Source: Acidobacteria bacterium AB60
GTDB lineage: Bacteria; Acidobacteriota; Terriglobia; Terriglobales; Acidobacteriaceae
Direction of reading: 5' to 3'
Length of the DNA stretch: 64,000 nucleotides
Assembly (NCBI GenBank): GCA_008682415.1
Contig: VANK01000004.1
Span: 124,001-188,000, forward strand
Shown here piece by piece: positions 1 through 9,909 of the stretch (position 1 is the stretch's first letter; every line of letters starts with the position of its first letter). The translations under genes were made by a program, and so were the position numbers. The notes beneath the pieces were generated by a model, which was not told where the DNA came from, searched no databases, and saw nothing but the letters and a program-made list of their open reading frames with translations.

Positions 1-246
1 CCACTGGTACGCGGGAACCTTGAGCCGGGAGACCGCGGCGGAGTTGTTCTGCATCTGGGTAGCTTTCTCCGCCAGGGTCATTCGGTGCACCAGGTCCGTA
101 GCACGCTGCTCGGGCGAGAGCTGAGGATTGAGGTAGGGAGGGTTTTCCGACTCCTGCGCGATGGCATTCTGCAAGCCTGCTCCCATGAAGAGCGCTCCGG
201 CGCAGGCAACAAGGCATTTGAGGTTCCGCGTAAGGCTGCATCTCAT
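1..246 (-). CDS. Glycoside hydrolase family 3 (beta-glucosidase/beta-xylosidase type), N-terminal part
   Basis: Only the first 82 codons lie in the window; the gene runs off the left edge. The start ATG is at 246 and is preceded by a purine-rich GAGAGAGAAG ribosome binding site. Residues 1-30 look like a Sec signal peptide (basic start, hydrophobic LVACAGALFMGAGL stretch, Ala-Gln cleavage region). The mature N-terminus, with PYLNPQLSPEQRATDLV and then HRMTLAEKATQM, is the typical opening of secreted GH3 beta-xylosidases and beta-glucosidases, which trim beta-linked sugars from oligosaccharides in the periplasm. Neither the catalytic Asp nor the C-terminal domains are visible, so substrate cannot be told. 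The neighbouring esterase and GH51 genes favour a hemicellulose substrate. Confidence 0.8.
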   Translation of the reverse strand, partial: MRCSLTRNLKCLVACAGALFMGAGLQNAIAQESENPPYLNPQLSPEQRATDLVHRMTLAEKATQMQNNSAAVSRLKVPAYQW

Positions 247-318
247 ACGACTTCTCTCTCCCTCTTCCATCTGAACAACGGGACTACTCGGTGTGGTACG
301 GCTGGTGCACGAACTGGC

Positions 319-2364
319 TCAATAAGTCCGGACTCCCTCGGTCTTGCCCGGCCAATGATCTGTCCGGAATGGAACTGCGGGAAGTCCGGCGCCGTTGAAG
401 AGCGTCGCTGCCGGATTCGACTGCCAGGCATAGCGCGTCTGAGTGGGGTTCGGCACAGAAGGAGAGGAGACGACGATGGTGTCTCCCTCAATGTGCGCGT
501 CAGCCCAATACCACTTGCGGTCGTCTCCGGCGATGGCGAACTCGCCAAGCTTTTCGCCTTTCACAACCAGACCACCGTCCGTATGGGCGAAGTGCAGACG
601 CAGCGATCCTGGCTGCCGTTCCACCGATTCAAAGGTGGGGCCTGAGTAAGGCTCATGCTTGCCGTAATACTTCGCCAGCGCGCACAGGGCAAGGCGATCA
701 CCCACCGGCCGCTTCTCCCTGGCGTGGATGTTGTCGGGGTCGCCCGTGTCGATTGTGACGGCGAGGCAGGAATTGGGAACAGTGTCCGCCACAATCGCCT
801 GTGACTCGCGCGTCTCGGTCCAGTCGTCACCGTCTACGGGTACGGGGCTACGCTGCGTGAAAACCGGGAGGCTGACGATGTAGAAGGGGATGTCTCCCTG
901 GCTGAAGAGCGATCGCCAATCCGCGATCATTGCGGGGAGAACCTTGCGGTACTGGAATCCTCGTGGCGAGTTCTGCTCTCCCTGATACCAGAGGACACCG
1001 GTTAGGGCGAGAGGCGCGATCGGCGCTAACATGCCGTCGTAGAGGACGGTCGGCATGACCGGCCAGTTTTCATAGCCAATCGGCAGGGGCTGCGGGGGGC
1101 GCGCGTCCACGCTGAGTCTGGCTTTCCACGCGCCGGCCAGAGGAATCATCGCTCCGTCGGCCAGCTTGAGATACAGATCCGCGGGCTTGGAAAGGAATCC
1201 GCCCTCGGGCTTCGTCTTGAGAACGCGAATCGCGATCACATTGCGGCCCGGCTTGAGAACTCCCGGGCGCACGAAGTACACCCGGGGATTTTCGACCCAG
1301 GCGCTGGCCCCCACCTCAACCCCATTGATGTAAGCCGTGTCCATACGCTCGATGGAACCGAGGTGAAGCGTGGTTCCACCCCGGGGAAACGGGCCAGGTG
1401 GCGTTGTTGGCTCCGCCGGAGGCTTGGGCAGAGGGTCCGGTAGAGTGATCTCTCTCCGAAACCACACCACCGCGGGTGTATCCGGAACTCCGACTTCCGC
1501 GAATCCTCCGGGCACTTGTACCTGCTTCCAACTTGAGTCGTTGAGGTCGGGATCCCCCCACTTGTTCTTTTGCCCAATGTCGTATCGGTCATACCATGGC
1601 ATCACGAAGTTGCCGTATTCCGGTGCGTTCTCTTCCTTCAGGCGGTCCAGTTCGGCAAGTGGCACGTCGAAGTCGTGAAGGGCCCGAAGCGTTGGCTCAC
1701 TCGCCCAAGCTTCCGCCGGGCTTCCGCCCACCGCATCCACCACGAGTCCGATCGGGATATGGATCTCCTGCTGGACCTTGCGCGCGAAGTAGTAGGCAAC
1801 CGCCGACATGCCGCTCGCCGTATCTGGCGAGACAACACGCCACTCACCCTCGATCGTATCCACCGGGTGATAGGCCGGGTGGCCCTGCACGGAGAAGAAT
1901 CGAATGTCTGGATAGTTGGCCGCCTTGATCTCCGCATCGCCATCCTTGGTAAATCGAAGCGGAACTCCCATATTGGACTGACCACCGCAGAGCCAGACAT
2001 CCCCCACCAGGACGTTGTGCAGTTCAAGCGTCTGGCGTCCGCTGATCTTCACGGTGTAGGGACCGCCGGGCGCGGGCGGCTGAATCTTAACCTCCCAGCG
2101 GCCGTTGGGATCGGCGATTCCGGCTGTCGTGCTGTCGCCGATCTGAACGCGGATGCTGTCTCCTGGGTCGGACCAGCCCCAAATCGTATTGGCCTTGCCC
2201 CGTTGAAGCACCATGTTGTCGGCGAAGATGGAGCTGACAAAGGGCAAGGGTGCGGCAGTCGCAGTCCTCGTCACCTGCCCGGGAGTGGGCTGCGCCCAGG
2301 CGGCGAGACTCGCCATCAGCAGCGACAGCATCATTGTCGCGATGGAACCGGAGCGCTGCCGCAT
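319..2364 (-). CDS. Sialate O-acetylesterase-like SGNH carbohydrate esterase
   Basis: This is a secreted esterase that would remove O-acetyl groups from glycans; in a hemicellulose locus this probably means acetylated xylan or pectin. From the chosen start (ATG 2364) the protein is 681 aa with a signal peptide (hydrophobic MMLSLLMASLAAWAQ around residue 11). FADNMVLQRGK near residue 47 is the usual family opening. The SGNH nucleophile lies in CGGQSNMG (Ser about 130). A beta-sandwich jelly-roll insert follows (WFRREITLPDP region). The C-terminal acid/His block is seen in DNIHAREKRPVGDRLAL. The frame stays open to an ATG at 2601 that has a good GGAAGGA site. The extra 79 residues are Arg/Pro/Gly-rich, unlike the rest, and would bury the signal peptide, so I prefer 2364 (or 2334). 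It is divergent from the GH51 gene at 2737. Confidence 0.85.
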   Translation of the reverse strand: MRQRSGSIATMMLSLLMASLAAWAQPTPGQVTRTATAAPLPFVSSIFADNMVLQRGKANTIWGWSDPGDSIRVQIGDSTTAGIADPNGRWEVKIQPPAPGGPYTVKISGRQTLELHNVLVGDVWLCGGQSNMGVPLRFTKDGDAEIKAANYPDIRFFSVQGHPAYHPVDTIEGEWRVVSPDTASGMSAVAYYFARKVQQEIHIPIGLVVDAVGGSPAEAWASEPTLRALHDFDVPLAELDRLKEENAPEYGNFVMPWYDRYDIGQKNKWGDPDLNDSSWKQVQVPGGFAEVGVPDTPAVVWFRREITLPDPLPKPPAEPTTPPGPFPRGGTTLHLGSIERMDTAYINGVEVGASAWVENPRVYFVRPGVLKPGRNVIAIRVLKTKPEGGFLSKPADLYLKLADGAMIPLAGAWKARLSVDARPPQPLPIGYENWPVMPTVLYDGMLAPIAPLALTGVLWYQGEQNSPRGFQYRKVLPAMIADWRSLFSQGDIPFYIVSLPVFTQRSPVPVDGDDWTETRESQAIVADTVPNSCLAVTIDTGDPDNIHAREKRPVGDRLALCALAKYYGKHEPYSGPTFESVERQPGSLRLHFAHTDGGLVVKGEKLGEFAIAGDDRKWYWADAHIEGDTIVVSSPSVPNPTQTRYAWQSNPAATLFNGAGLPAVPFRTDHWPGKTEGVRTY

Positions 2365-2736
2365 CGCCGACGGTGTCTCGCGGACGGCACCGGGCCACGT
2401 TCTGGCGGAGCCAGGACCGGTCTCCTTCCGCCGTGAGTTTCTCGCTATGCCAGGAATCTGCGGCCTCCATCCCCGAACAGGGCCACCAAAGGCGTGGACG
2501 AGACTACCCGGCCGCAAGTTTCGCAACCACAGATCATTCGGGCGATTCCCAGGGCAAATCTCCACGCCGGTTTCGGTTCGAAAATTTTCGGCCCGTCTCA
2601 TCGCCGTTCCTTCCCCGAATCCCCGAATATACCCACGCGCGCGAGAGTGATCAAGCCAAATAAATCGGTTTATTGAACACGCGGCAGTAGCGTACTATTC
2701 CCCTGCCCGGAAGGACCGGGGATTCGGGAGTATTCC

Positions 2737-4884
2737 ATGAAGAGTCATCGAAGCTGGCTTGCAGCCGTTGTGCTTGTCCTGGGCTGCGCAATCGGGGTTG
2801 AAGCCGCATCGCAGGATTCCGCCACGCCGCCGCAGGAACTCAAGGTCACTATCGACGCGCATCAAACGGCACCGCCCGTCTCCCCGTACCTTTATGGGAT
2901 GTTCATCGAGCACATCGGCGCCCTCGTCTACCGCAGCCTTTGGTCCGAGATGCTGGATGACCGCAAGTTCTACTTCCCGATCGCTCCCGAGGAACCGCAG
3001 ACGCCCGCGCCTGCTCAGGGCGGCCCGTTCCGCAACATGCAACTCCGGAAGTGGCGGCCGGTGGGTCCGGCAGAGGTCGTGGTCATGGATAAGGATCAGC
3101 CCTTTGTGGGAGAACAGAGTCCTCGCATCACCACGGACGCCTCCACGCCCCACGGAATCCGCCAATCGGGCTTCGCGATTGTGAAAGGCAGGAAATATCA
3201 GGGGCACATCTGGCTGCGCGCGACATCCGGCGTGAAGGCGACGATCACCCTAGTTTGGGGTGAAAGCCAGGAAGATCGCCAGTCCGTTGCCCTTCCCGCG
3301 CTGAGCAGCACGTACAAGGAACTTCCCTTCACGTTCACCGGAGGAGGCGACACCGGCTCGGGGACACTGGAGATCACGGCCCTGGGCACGGGCAACCTCC
3401 ACATCGGAGCTGTCTCTCTCATGCCGGCCGACAATGTCGATGGTTTCCGTCCCGAGGTCATCTCGCAGCTTCGGCTTTTGCACTCCGGCTTTTGGAGGCT
3501 TCCCGGCGGAAACTTCATCTCTGACTTCAACTGGTATCACTCAGTCGGACCTCGGGACAGCCGTCCTCCCGATTTCGATTACGCGTGGAACGCCATGCAG
3601 ACCAATGACGTGGGCATGGACGAGTTTATGACCTTTTGCAAACTCGTTGGTGTTGAGCCGTACATTACGGTCAATGCGGGCTTCGGCGATGCCCACTCTG
3701 CCGCCGAAGAGCTGGAGTACATGAATGGGGCGCCGACCACGACCATGGGAGCACTACGCGCGAAGAACGGGCATCCCCAGCCGTATCACGTCAAGTTCTG
3801 GGACATTGGCAATGAGCCCTACGGGCAATGGCAACTCGGCAGGACAGACCTGAAGTACTACCTTCTCAAGCACAACGAATTCGCGAAGGCAATGCGCGCG
3901 GTGGACCCGTCCATCACGCTGCTGGCTTCTGCTTCCATGCCGGAGGAGGCCATCCTGGAAGGCGTCGCGGCGGACTGGCACATTCCCCTCGACAAAGCGG
4001 GAATCTGCTCCGAGGCGGACTGGACCTGCGGATTCTTCCAGCATGACTGGGGCAACTTCGAGGGCGTGACGGAGCACTGGTATACGCGCGCCGGCGTTCG
4101 CTGGGACCGCGAGCGTGCAGAGAAAGGAATCAAGGTCGGACGCCTGGAGGCCGGCTATGTGCAAGATCAAGAGACCGATCTGGAGTGGGTGCGGCGCGCG
4201 GCTGATCGCGTGCACCTCAAGGGCGAAGAATGGCAGGAATATGAGAAGCGCTTCCCCGACATGCAGGCCAAGGGGATCTTCATGTCCAATGACGAGTACG
4301 CTTACACCGGCGGCCAACCCGATCTCAAGCTTGCTCTCGCGTACGCCATGGTGTTTAACGAGATGCTGCGCGAGACCAGCTTCCTGCGCATGACGGCCTT
4401 CACCATGGGCGTCTCCACGCTCGACTACAACCAGACCGCCGCTACTCTCAACACGAATGGGCTGCTCTTCCAGCTCTATGGGGAGCATCTCGGCTCCGGG
4501 TCGATCCCGGTGGCAGTGACCGGCAACTCTCCCCAACCTGCCCCAACGCAACATATTGTCGACGACATGCCGCGTAGCAGTTCCGGCAGCCCCACGTATC
4601 CGCTTGACATATTCGCCGCCCTCAGCCCGGATCGCAAGTTCCTGACCCTCGCCGTGGTGAATGCCACCGCCTCCGAACAGAAGTTCAATCTCACCCTCGA
4701 CGGCGTACACCTGGGCAGCAACGGCACCATGTGGCGGATGACGGGGAAGGACCTATCAGCCGCCAATCACGTGGGCCAGCCTGCTGAAGTGGAGGTGAAG
4801 GAGAGTGCGATCAGCGGAGGCGCCGCGACATTTTCCGTCGCCCCCGTGAGCCTCGTGATCTATCGCTTCCCAAGTGTGCCCTAA
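2737..4884 (+). CDS. Alpha-L-arabinofuranosidase, GH51 family, secreted
   Basis: The 715-aa exported enzyme should release terminal arabinofuranose from arabinoxylan or arabinan. The start ATG follows GGGAG at a normal distance. Residues 1-24 are a signal peptide (hydrophobic LAAVVLVLGCAIGVEA). The mature N-terminus carries the GH51 signature PYLYGMFIEHIG. The acid/base Glu360 is in the IGNEPYG motif, and the likely nucleophile Glu520 lies in SNDEYAY, the counterpart of the family DEW segment. A carbohydrate-binding-like beta domain (around residues 140-225) precedes the barrel, and a C-terminal beta domain ends the protein. Length fits the longer secreted GH51 group. The sialate-esterase-like gene is divergent across a 370-bp spacer (or 135 bp if its longer start is used). 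Confidence 0.9.
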   Translation: MKSHRSWLAAVVLVLGCAIGVEAASQDSATPPQELKVTIDAHQTAPPVSPYLYGMFIEHIGALVYRSLWSEMLDDRKFYFPIAPEEPQTPAPAQGGPFRNMQLRKWRPVGPAEVVVMDKDQPFVGEQSPRITTDASTPHGIRQSGFAIVKGRKYQGHIWLRATSGVKATITLVWGESQEDRQSVALPALSSTYKELPFTFTGGGDTGSGTLEITALGTGNLHIGAVSLMPADNVDGFRPEVISQLRLLHSGFWRLPGGNFISDFNWYHSVGPRDSRPPDFDYAWNAMQTNDVGMDEFMTFCKLVGVEPYITVNAGFGDAHSAAEELEYMNGAPTTTMGALRAKNGHPQPYHVKFWDIGNEPYGQWQLGRTDLKYYLLKHNEFAKAMRAVDPSITLLASASMPEEAILEGVAADWHIPLDKAGICSEADWTCGFFQHDWGNFEGVTEHWYTRAGVRWDRERAEKGIKVGRLEAGYVQDQETDLEWVRRAADRVHLKGEEWQEYEKRFPDMQAKGIFMSNDEYAYTGGQPDLKLALAYAMVFNEMLRETSFLRMTAFTMGVSTLDYNQTAATLNTNGLLFQLYGEHLGSGSIPVAVTGNSPQPAPTQHIVDDMPRSSSGSPTYPLDIFAALSPDRKFLTLAVVNATASEQKFNLTLDGVHLGSNGTMWRMTGKDLSAANHVGQPAEVEVKESAISGGAATFSVAPVSLVIYRFPSVP

Positions 4885-5013
4885 GGCTACGTGAGGGGGC
4901 AGCGTGGCAGAGCAGTCATCGTTAAAAAAGAAGCGCCCCGCCTGAATATCTTGCCCCGAATCGACGATAAGTACAGGTAGGCCGTTTTTCGGCCTGCTCC
5001 CGGGCTTGCCGTA

Positions 5014-7056
5014 ATGATGTTTGACGCGAAGAGATTCCCGCGGCTCGTGATCGCTATCGATGCGATGGCCGCGGGTCTTCGCTTACGGGCCCTCTTTGTG
5101 GCCGCGACCCTCAGCGCCGGGTATGCCGTGTGTCTCTACGCCGCAGAAGGGCCGGCGGTAACCTCCGCGCGGGCGGTCCACAGCATGCCCCCGGGGGAAG
5201 CCGCACACCACTATCCCGTTCATCTCCGCGCTGTGCTCACGTTCTACGATCCATACGTGGATCCCAGGCGCGGAGTGACCTTCGTCTGCGACCGCTCTGG
5301 ATGTGTCTTTGTCTCCGTTCCGAAGACCGTGCTGCTCAACAGCCGGGTAGGCGATCTGATCGAGGTCGCCGGGGTGACCGGTCCCGGAGACTACGCCTCT
5401 ATCGTGGAGGCCACTCGCGTCGAAACCGTGGGTCATCCAGGTCTGCCGCGCGCGCGGCGGGTCACCATGGACGATCTGGAATCCGGCGTCTACGACACAG
5501 ATTGGATTCAGGTGGAAGGAAGGGTGCGATCCATCCACCGAGAAGCCAATATCGTCTCCCTCATTATCGCCGCCAAAGGCGGGAGCTTCGGAGCAGTGAC
5601 ACTGCCTGAACCGGGAGTCGATTATGACCATCTCATTGACTCCTTGATCCGCCTCACAGCCAACACTGCTCCGGTCTTCAACCAGCGGCGGCAGATGGTG
5701 GCCGTGCACCTCTTCTTCCCCTCGATTCGACAGGTCGAAGTGCTGGAGCCGGCGCCACCTGATCCCTTCCTGGCCAAGCCGATCTCGGTGTTGAATCTGT
5801 TCCGATTTTCCCCGGACTCCAGCATGGTGCACCGGGTGCATATCCAAGGTGCGGTCACGTTGGACTGGCCCGCGCGCATGCTCTGCATCAAAGACCAGGA
5901 CTCCTCGCTCTGCATGCAGGCCGCTCAGGCCAGCCCGGTTCCTCTGGGCTCCCGGGTCGACGTGGTGGGATTCCCCGCGATCCGCTTCTTCAAGCCAACC
6001 CTGGAATACCCTTCCTTCCGCCTCGCCGACGCCCCCGGTCCGCCGGTTCAGCCTGTCCCGGTCACCGCCGATCGCATCTTGCATGACGATCTTGACGGCA
6101 AGCTTGTCTCCTTTGAAGCGGAATTAGTGGGCCGCAATTCCGCGTCCCCCGACCCAACCTTGCTCATGCAGGCTGGCGGGTCGCTCGTTTCCGTACTCCT
6201 GCCTCGGGAGATTCCTGCGAGCGTCTCCAGGCAATGGAAGGACGGCAGCATCCTGCGTATTGCCGGTATCTGCAACGCAGAGATCAACTCCTTCTCCATC
6301 GGGATCGGAGACGGCATCGTCCGGCCGGAATCCATCAATATTCTGCTGCGGAGCGCCGGGGACATCACCGTAGTACGCGCACCCTCATGGTGGACACCGC
6401 AACGAACCTGGGGAGCCTTCGGAGCGATTGGGCTGCTGGTGGCTATCTGCCTTGCGTGGATCGGCATACTCCGCCATCTGATCAAGAGCCGCACCCGGGA
6501 ACTACGCGCCAGCCGGGAACGGCTGCGCTATCTCTCCGAGCACGACGCTCTCACCAACCTGCCGAATCGCATTCTCTTGCATGACAGGCTCACGACCGCG
6601 TTCCACCGGGCTCGCCGCTTCAAAACGCGCGTTGGCGTGCTCATGGCTGATCTCGACGGTTTCAAGGAGATCAACGATCTTCTGGGCCATCATGCGGGAG
6701 ACCAGGTGTTGAGCGCAGTTGCCGCCCGGCTCAGTGGATCAGTCCGTTCCACTGATACGGTGGCGCGCACCGGAGGCGATGAGTTTGTCATCCTTCTTGC
6801 CGACATCCGCGATGACCAGGAGGCTGCTTCCGTAGCCGCCAAGTTGGTGGCTGCCCTGGCCGAACCGCTGATCATTGATGGACAGGCGATCCGCGTCACC
6901 ATCAGCATCGGAGTCGCCACCTTCCCGGAGGATGGCAATGTTGAGGAGAATCTGATGCGGCTCGCCGACCAGGCGATGTATCGCGCAAAGCAGTTAGGAA
7001 AAAATCGCGTCGAGCTCCATTCTCCGCACGCGACGTCTTCACCAAGGGAGACCTAA
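5014..7056 (+). CDS. Membrane-bound diguanylate cyclase with a repeated extracytoplasmic sensor region
   Basis: This 680-aa protein should make c-di-GMP from GTP in response to an external signal. An N-terminal hydrophobic segment (about residues 22-45) is followed by about 420 residues outside the membrane, then a transmembrane helix (about 466-488), a short coiled linker and a C-terminal GGDEF domain. The active-site loop is intact: GGDEF at 587-591. The inhibitory I-site RSTD (578-581) sits exactly five residues upstream, so product inhibition is expected. No EAL domain is present. The outer part seems to contain three related beta-rich modules, starting near residues 70, 270 and 365. Two ATG codons lie side by side at 5014. 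A small hairpin (6-bp stem, T5 loop) at 4979-4995 precedes the gene. Its place between glycosidase genes suggests polysaccharide sensing, but that is inference. Confidence 0.88.
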   Translation: MMFDAKRFPRLVIAIDAMAAGLRLRALFVAATLSAGYAVCLYAAEGPAVTSARAVHSMPPGEAAHHYPVHLRAVLTFYDPYVDPRRGVTFVCDRSGCVFVSVPKTVLLNSRVGDLIEVAGVTGPGDYASIVEATRVETVGHPGLPRARRVTMDDLESGVYDTDWIQVEGRVRSIHREANIVSLIIAAKGGSFGAVTLPEPGVDYDHLIDSLIRLTANTAPVFNQRRQMVAVHLFFPSIRQVEVLEPAPPDPFLAKPISVLNLFRFSPDSSMVHRVHIQGAVTLDWPARMLCIKDQDSSLCMQAAQASPVPLGSRVDVVGFPAIRFFKPTLEYPSFRLADAPGPPVQPVPVTADRILHDDLDGKLVSFEAELVGRNSASPDPTLLMQAGGSLVSVLLPREIPASVSRQWKDGSILRIAGICNAEINSFSIGIGDGIVRPESINILLRSAGDITVVRAPSWWTPQRTWGAFGAIGLLVAICLAWIGILRHLIKSRTRELRASRERLRYLSEHDALTNLPNRILLHDRLTTAFHRARRFKTRVGVLMADLDGFKEINDLLGHHAGDQVLSAVAARLSGSVRSTDTVARTGGDEFVILLADIRDDQEAASVAAKLVAALAEPLIIDGQAIRVTISIGVATFPEDGNVEENLMRLADQAMYRAKQLGKNRVELHSPHATSSPRET

Positions 7057-7134
7057 GAAAAGCTTCCCGGCGTAAGGCTGATCGGTTTCCCTTGAAGTTG
7101 ACGAGCATTGTGCATCCATCACCCAGATCTTCCC

Positions 7135-9909
7135 TCAGCCGATTCTTCTCCACACCGCGAAGTACGGCTGATTCGAAAGCGTCTTGTTGAACCCGGGATA
7201 CATCCACTTCATCCCTCGGCCGTCCTGCAGCTCGAAGAAGTATTCGAGACCGAACTCGCCTTGTGTGTACTCTGCCGGAATTGCTGCCCTGTAGGCGCCC
7301 TCTCCAGCCGTGGCGCCCAGTGCATTCCAGCGCTCAGCCTGGTTGATATGTCGAAATCGGAGCCGCACCGAACGAATGTCCGGAGTCCCTGCGCCGCTCG
7401 AAACCTCGAGCTTCAGTAGGAGGGGTAGTCCGGGCGCAAACTTCTCCGGGGGTGTGTGTTTGCCCGTCACTTGGCGGGCCGCCTGCGCGATCTCTGAAGC
7501 CTCCGTGATTCTGGCGCCCGCGCCGGAAGAGTTTGCTCCCGCTCTGTTCTGCTGGATATTTGCTGTCATTGCAGCGATATCGGCGTCGATCGCAGGGAGC
7601 CTGTCGACCCAGTGTCCGCTTCGCTTGGGAACGCTGCCATAGGAAACATTCGCGCGATACACGCTCCTCGCGCGTTCCGCCATTGCTGACCACGCGTCTC
7701 GTGCCTTTTGATAATGCTCGATCGCGGCTTTACCGGAGCCGGCGTCGCCCGCTTGCTGGAAAATCTCGTAATGCACGGCGCTGCGCAGTTTGTGCGCGAA
7801 GAAGGACCCCAGACCGACCTGAATGAGAACATCCTCCTCAATCCGCCGGAACGCGTCTCGCGTACGATCCTTCACAATACTTGCTGCGGACTGCAACGAG
7901 GACTGCGCATCGTCGACGCATTGCTCAATCCAGCGCGCCACATCAATGGGTGAATACTTCGCGGACATCTCTTTTCGACCCAGCGAGCCCACATGTTCGA
8001 CGATCGTTGAAAACATCTGTGGATCCAGAGGGCTGACCGTTCCAAATATCTTTGGCACCGGAGTATCGCCGTAAGGAGAAGGCTCACTGCCCTCGACGAT
8101 GGGCATGTTGGTCGGCAACTCGTACCAGAGATCGTGATTACTCGCCGAGGGCAGATGCGCCGAGGTAAGGAGAGGCAGAATGCGAGACGCGTGCGCTAGT
8201 GATTTCTCGGTAGTCTCCATACCCGCCCCGAAGTCCGCCCGCATCGCTCTTCGCCAGCTCTCAGGATCTGCATCGGGCGCATACAATCTGCGGCCCCAAA
8301 CACGATAGTAGAGATCGTATTTTTGCCAATCGTGCCTGGGGTTCAGCGACTGATCCGCGTAGGCGCATCGTCCTCCCGGCTGGCCTGAGCCCTCGCGCCC
8401 TTTGAACGTCAACGGCTCCATCAGATCAAGACCAGTCGCCCCGCCGAAGCTGGCGGCGCGCCCGTATGCTGCGGCCATCTCGGAGTCGACCGACAGAAGA
8501 TGTCGTTGTGTGCCGGGCCACAGCCGGAACCAAAGCTTATATAGCGATCCATCGCGAAGAAAATCTGCATAGCCATAACGGGTAAAGCTTCGGGACCCGC
8601 TGCTGAAACGGAAGAGCGCCTCATCGTTTCGCGACAGGCTGCCGTGAGGAATCTCCAGGGATCGGATGTCGGCCTGCTGATATCCCAGGCTCTGGTGCTC
8701 TGCCGAGAACTTGGCCCCCAGCTTGACCGGCATCCCGGTGGCGGTTGCGACCTCGATGGTCTTTTCATCGACACCTTTCGCATGCATGTCGATCTCGATC
8801 ATCCGTCCCGAATCGGCCACGGCCTGGAACACCGTACGCCAAAAGTCATAGCTTCCTTCCGGTATCCCGCTTTCCCCATGCACCCGCAACGTGAGTCCCT
8901 GAATTCCGGGACACGCTTTCAGAATGACTGCGAGTGCGTCGCGACAATAAGCCGCATGATTGTCCGGCGTGAGGCCCTCAATGCGGTGATACGCCTGCGG
9001 GCTATCGGTCCATTGGTAGGCGTGCGTCCAGATGCCCAACTGAAACTGCAGCCCCCGGGCAGCGGTCTCCGCTGCAACAAATTGCAGCATCTCCATGTTC
9101 CTTTCGCGCTCCTCGCGAGCAAGAGGCGTCGGAGTCGCGAGTCTGGTACCGTCTGCTGCGGCAAGGCGCAGGGCTCGGACTTGCGGATATCCAGGAACCT
9201 CGACCAGATATGGATAGACAAAATGAAAGTAGTCATCGGTGACGCCGCGCGGAAAGTCATACTCAAGGCCGAAGCCGAGGGTGAACCGGTTGAAGCGGCT
9301 GGCGATCAGGTGGTCGAGGTACCCGCTCCAAAACTCCTTGTTGTAGTACCACGGCTTGTCCTCCAGTTCGCTGCAGAAATAGCGGCTCACACTGCGCACG
9401 TCATTGACAGGCTTGTCTTCCAGGGCGCTCGTCAACTGCAACGCTTGCAGAGGCTCGCGGCCGTACCTGACTCGCTCAGCCATCTCGAGCAGTCCATAGA
9501 CATAGCCTCTGGCATCGCGCGCGGAAATAAGAGTACCCGGCACTCTGCCGATCCGCCCCGGTTTCATCTGCAGGCTCTCCGCCGTTGCGATTGTCTGTCC
9601 CCGGGCGAACCCTCTGGCAAAGGGCGAGTCCGGATCCGCAAGAACAACGCAGTGGGCCGCACCTTCGATCGCAACGGCCGACCGGGCGACTTCTTGTTTC
9701 ACGCCCATTTCTCCGAGAGCCTGACCCAGGCGAGCGATAGCCCTCATCGAAGGGGCGCTAGATGCCATCGAGTTCTCGGGATCAATGAGCAGACAGGCGC
9801 GCGCGGCACCCGCAGCAGAGCTGGGTGAGAAAAGGCCACACGTTCCCGCTGCTCCGGCGAGTCTCAAAAATTCCCTGCGAGGGAGATTGCGGACGGCATC
9901 GACCTTCAT
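7135..9909 (-). CDS. Tat-exported glycoside hydrolase-like protein, family uncertain
   Basis: A 924-aa protein beginning at ATG 9909 with GGAG nine bases upstream. The N-terminus has a twin-arginine signal (NLPRREFLRLAGAAG), so it is exported folded. Residues about 50-160 look like the small alpha/beta domain that precedes the barrel in GH67 and GH20 enzymes. A large (beta/alpha)8-like middle follows, with blocks such as RVHGESGIPEG (probable catalytic-site region), MHAKGVDEKT, and the aromatic-rich WPGTQRHLLS. The C-terminal 250 residues are mostly helical and end in a beta domain. I recognise the overall type from uncharacterised bacterial proteins sometimes labelled alpha-glucuronidase-like, but I cannot assign a family or substrate. 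An alpha-glucuronidase would fit the neighbouring arabinofuranosidases. It is divergent from the second GH51 gene. Confidence 0.6.
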   Translation of the reverse strand: MKVDAVRNLPRREFLRLAGAAGTCGLFSPSSAAGAARACLLIDPENSMASSAPSMRAIARLGQALGEMGVKQEVARSAVAIEGAAHCVVLADPDSPFARGFARGQTIATAESLQMKPGRIGRVPGTLISARDARGYVYGLLEMAERVRYGREPLQALQLTSALEDKPVNDVRSVSRYFCSELEDKPWYYNKEFWSGYLDHLIASRFNRFTLGFGLEYDFPRGVTDDYFHFVYPYLVEVPGYPQVRALRLAAADGTRLATPTPLAREERERNMEMLQFVAAETAARGLQFQLGIWTHAYQWTDSPQAYHRIEGLTPDNHAAYCRDALAVILKACPGIQGLTLRVHGESGIPEGSYDFWRTVFQAVADSGRMIEIDMHAKGVDEKTIEVATATGMPVKLGAKFSAEHQSLGYQQADIRSLEIPHGSLSRNDEALFRFSSGSRSFTRYGYADFLRDGSLYKLWFRLWPGTQRHLLSVDSEMAAAYGRAASFGGATGLDLMEPLTFKGREGSGQPGGRCAYADQSLNPRHDWQKYDLYYRVWGRRLYAPDADPESWRRAMRADFGAGMETTEKSLAHASRILPLLTSAHLPSASNHDLWYELPTNMPIVEGSEPSPYGDTPVPKIFGTVSPLDPQMFSTIVEHVGSLGRKEMSAKYSPIDVARWIEQCVDDAQSSLQSAASIVKDRTRDAFRRIEEDVLIQVGLGSFFAHKLRSAVHYEIFQQAGDAGSGKAAIEHYQKARDAWSAMAERARSVYRANVSYGSVPKRSGHWVDRLPAIDADIAAMTANIQQNRAGANSSGAGARITEASEIAQAARQVTGKHTPPEKFAPGLPLLLKLEVSSGAGTPDIRSVRLRFRHINQAERWNALGATAGEGAYRAAIPAEYTQGEFGLEYFFELQDGRGMKWMYPGFNKTLSNQPYFAVWRRIG

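Noticed and set aside
2365-2601. N-terminal extension of the sialate-esterase-like gene from ATG 2601
   Set aside because: A good ribosome site is present, but 79 low-complexity basic residues would precede the signal peptide. I kept 2364 while noting the alternative.
4979-4995. Hairpin before the diguanylate cyclase gene as a c-di-GMP riboswitch
   Set aside because: It is a single 6-bp stem with a T5 loop; no second stem or conserved riboswitch core is visible.
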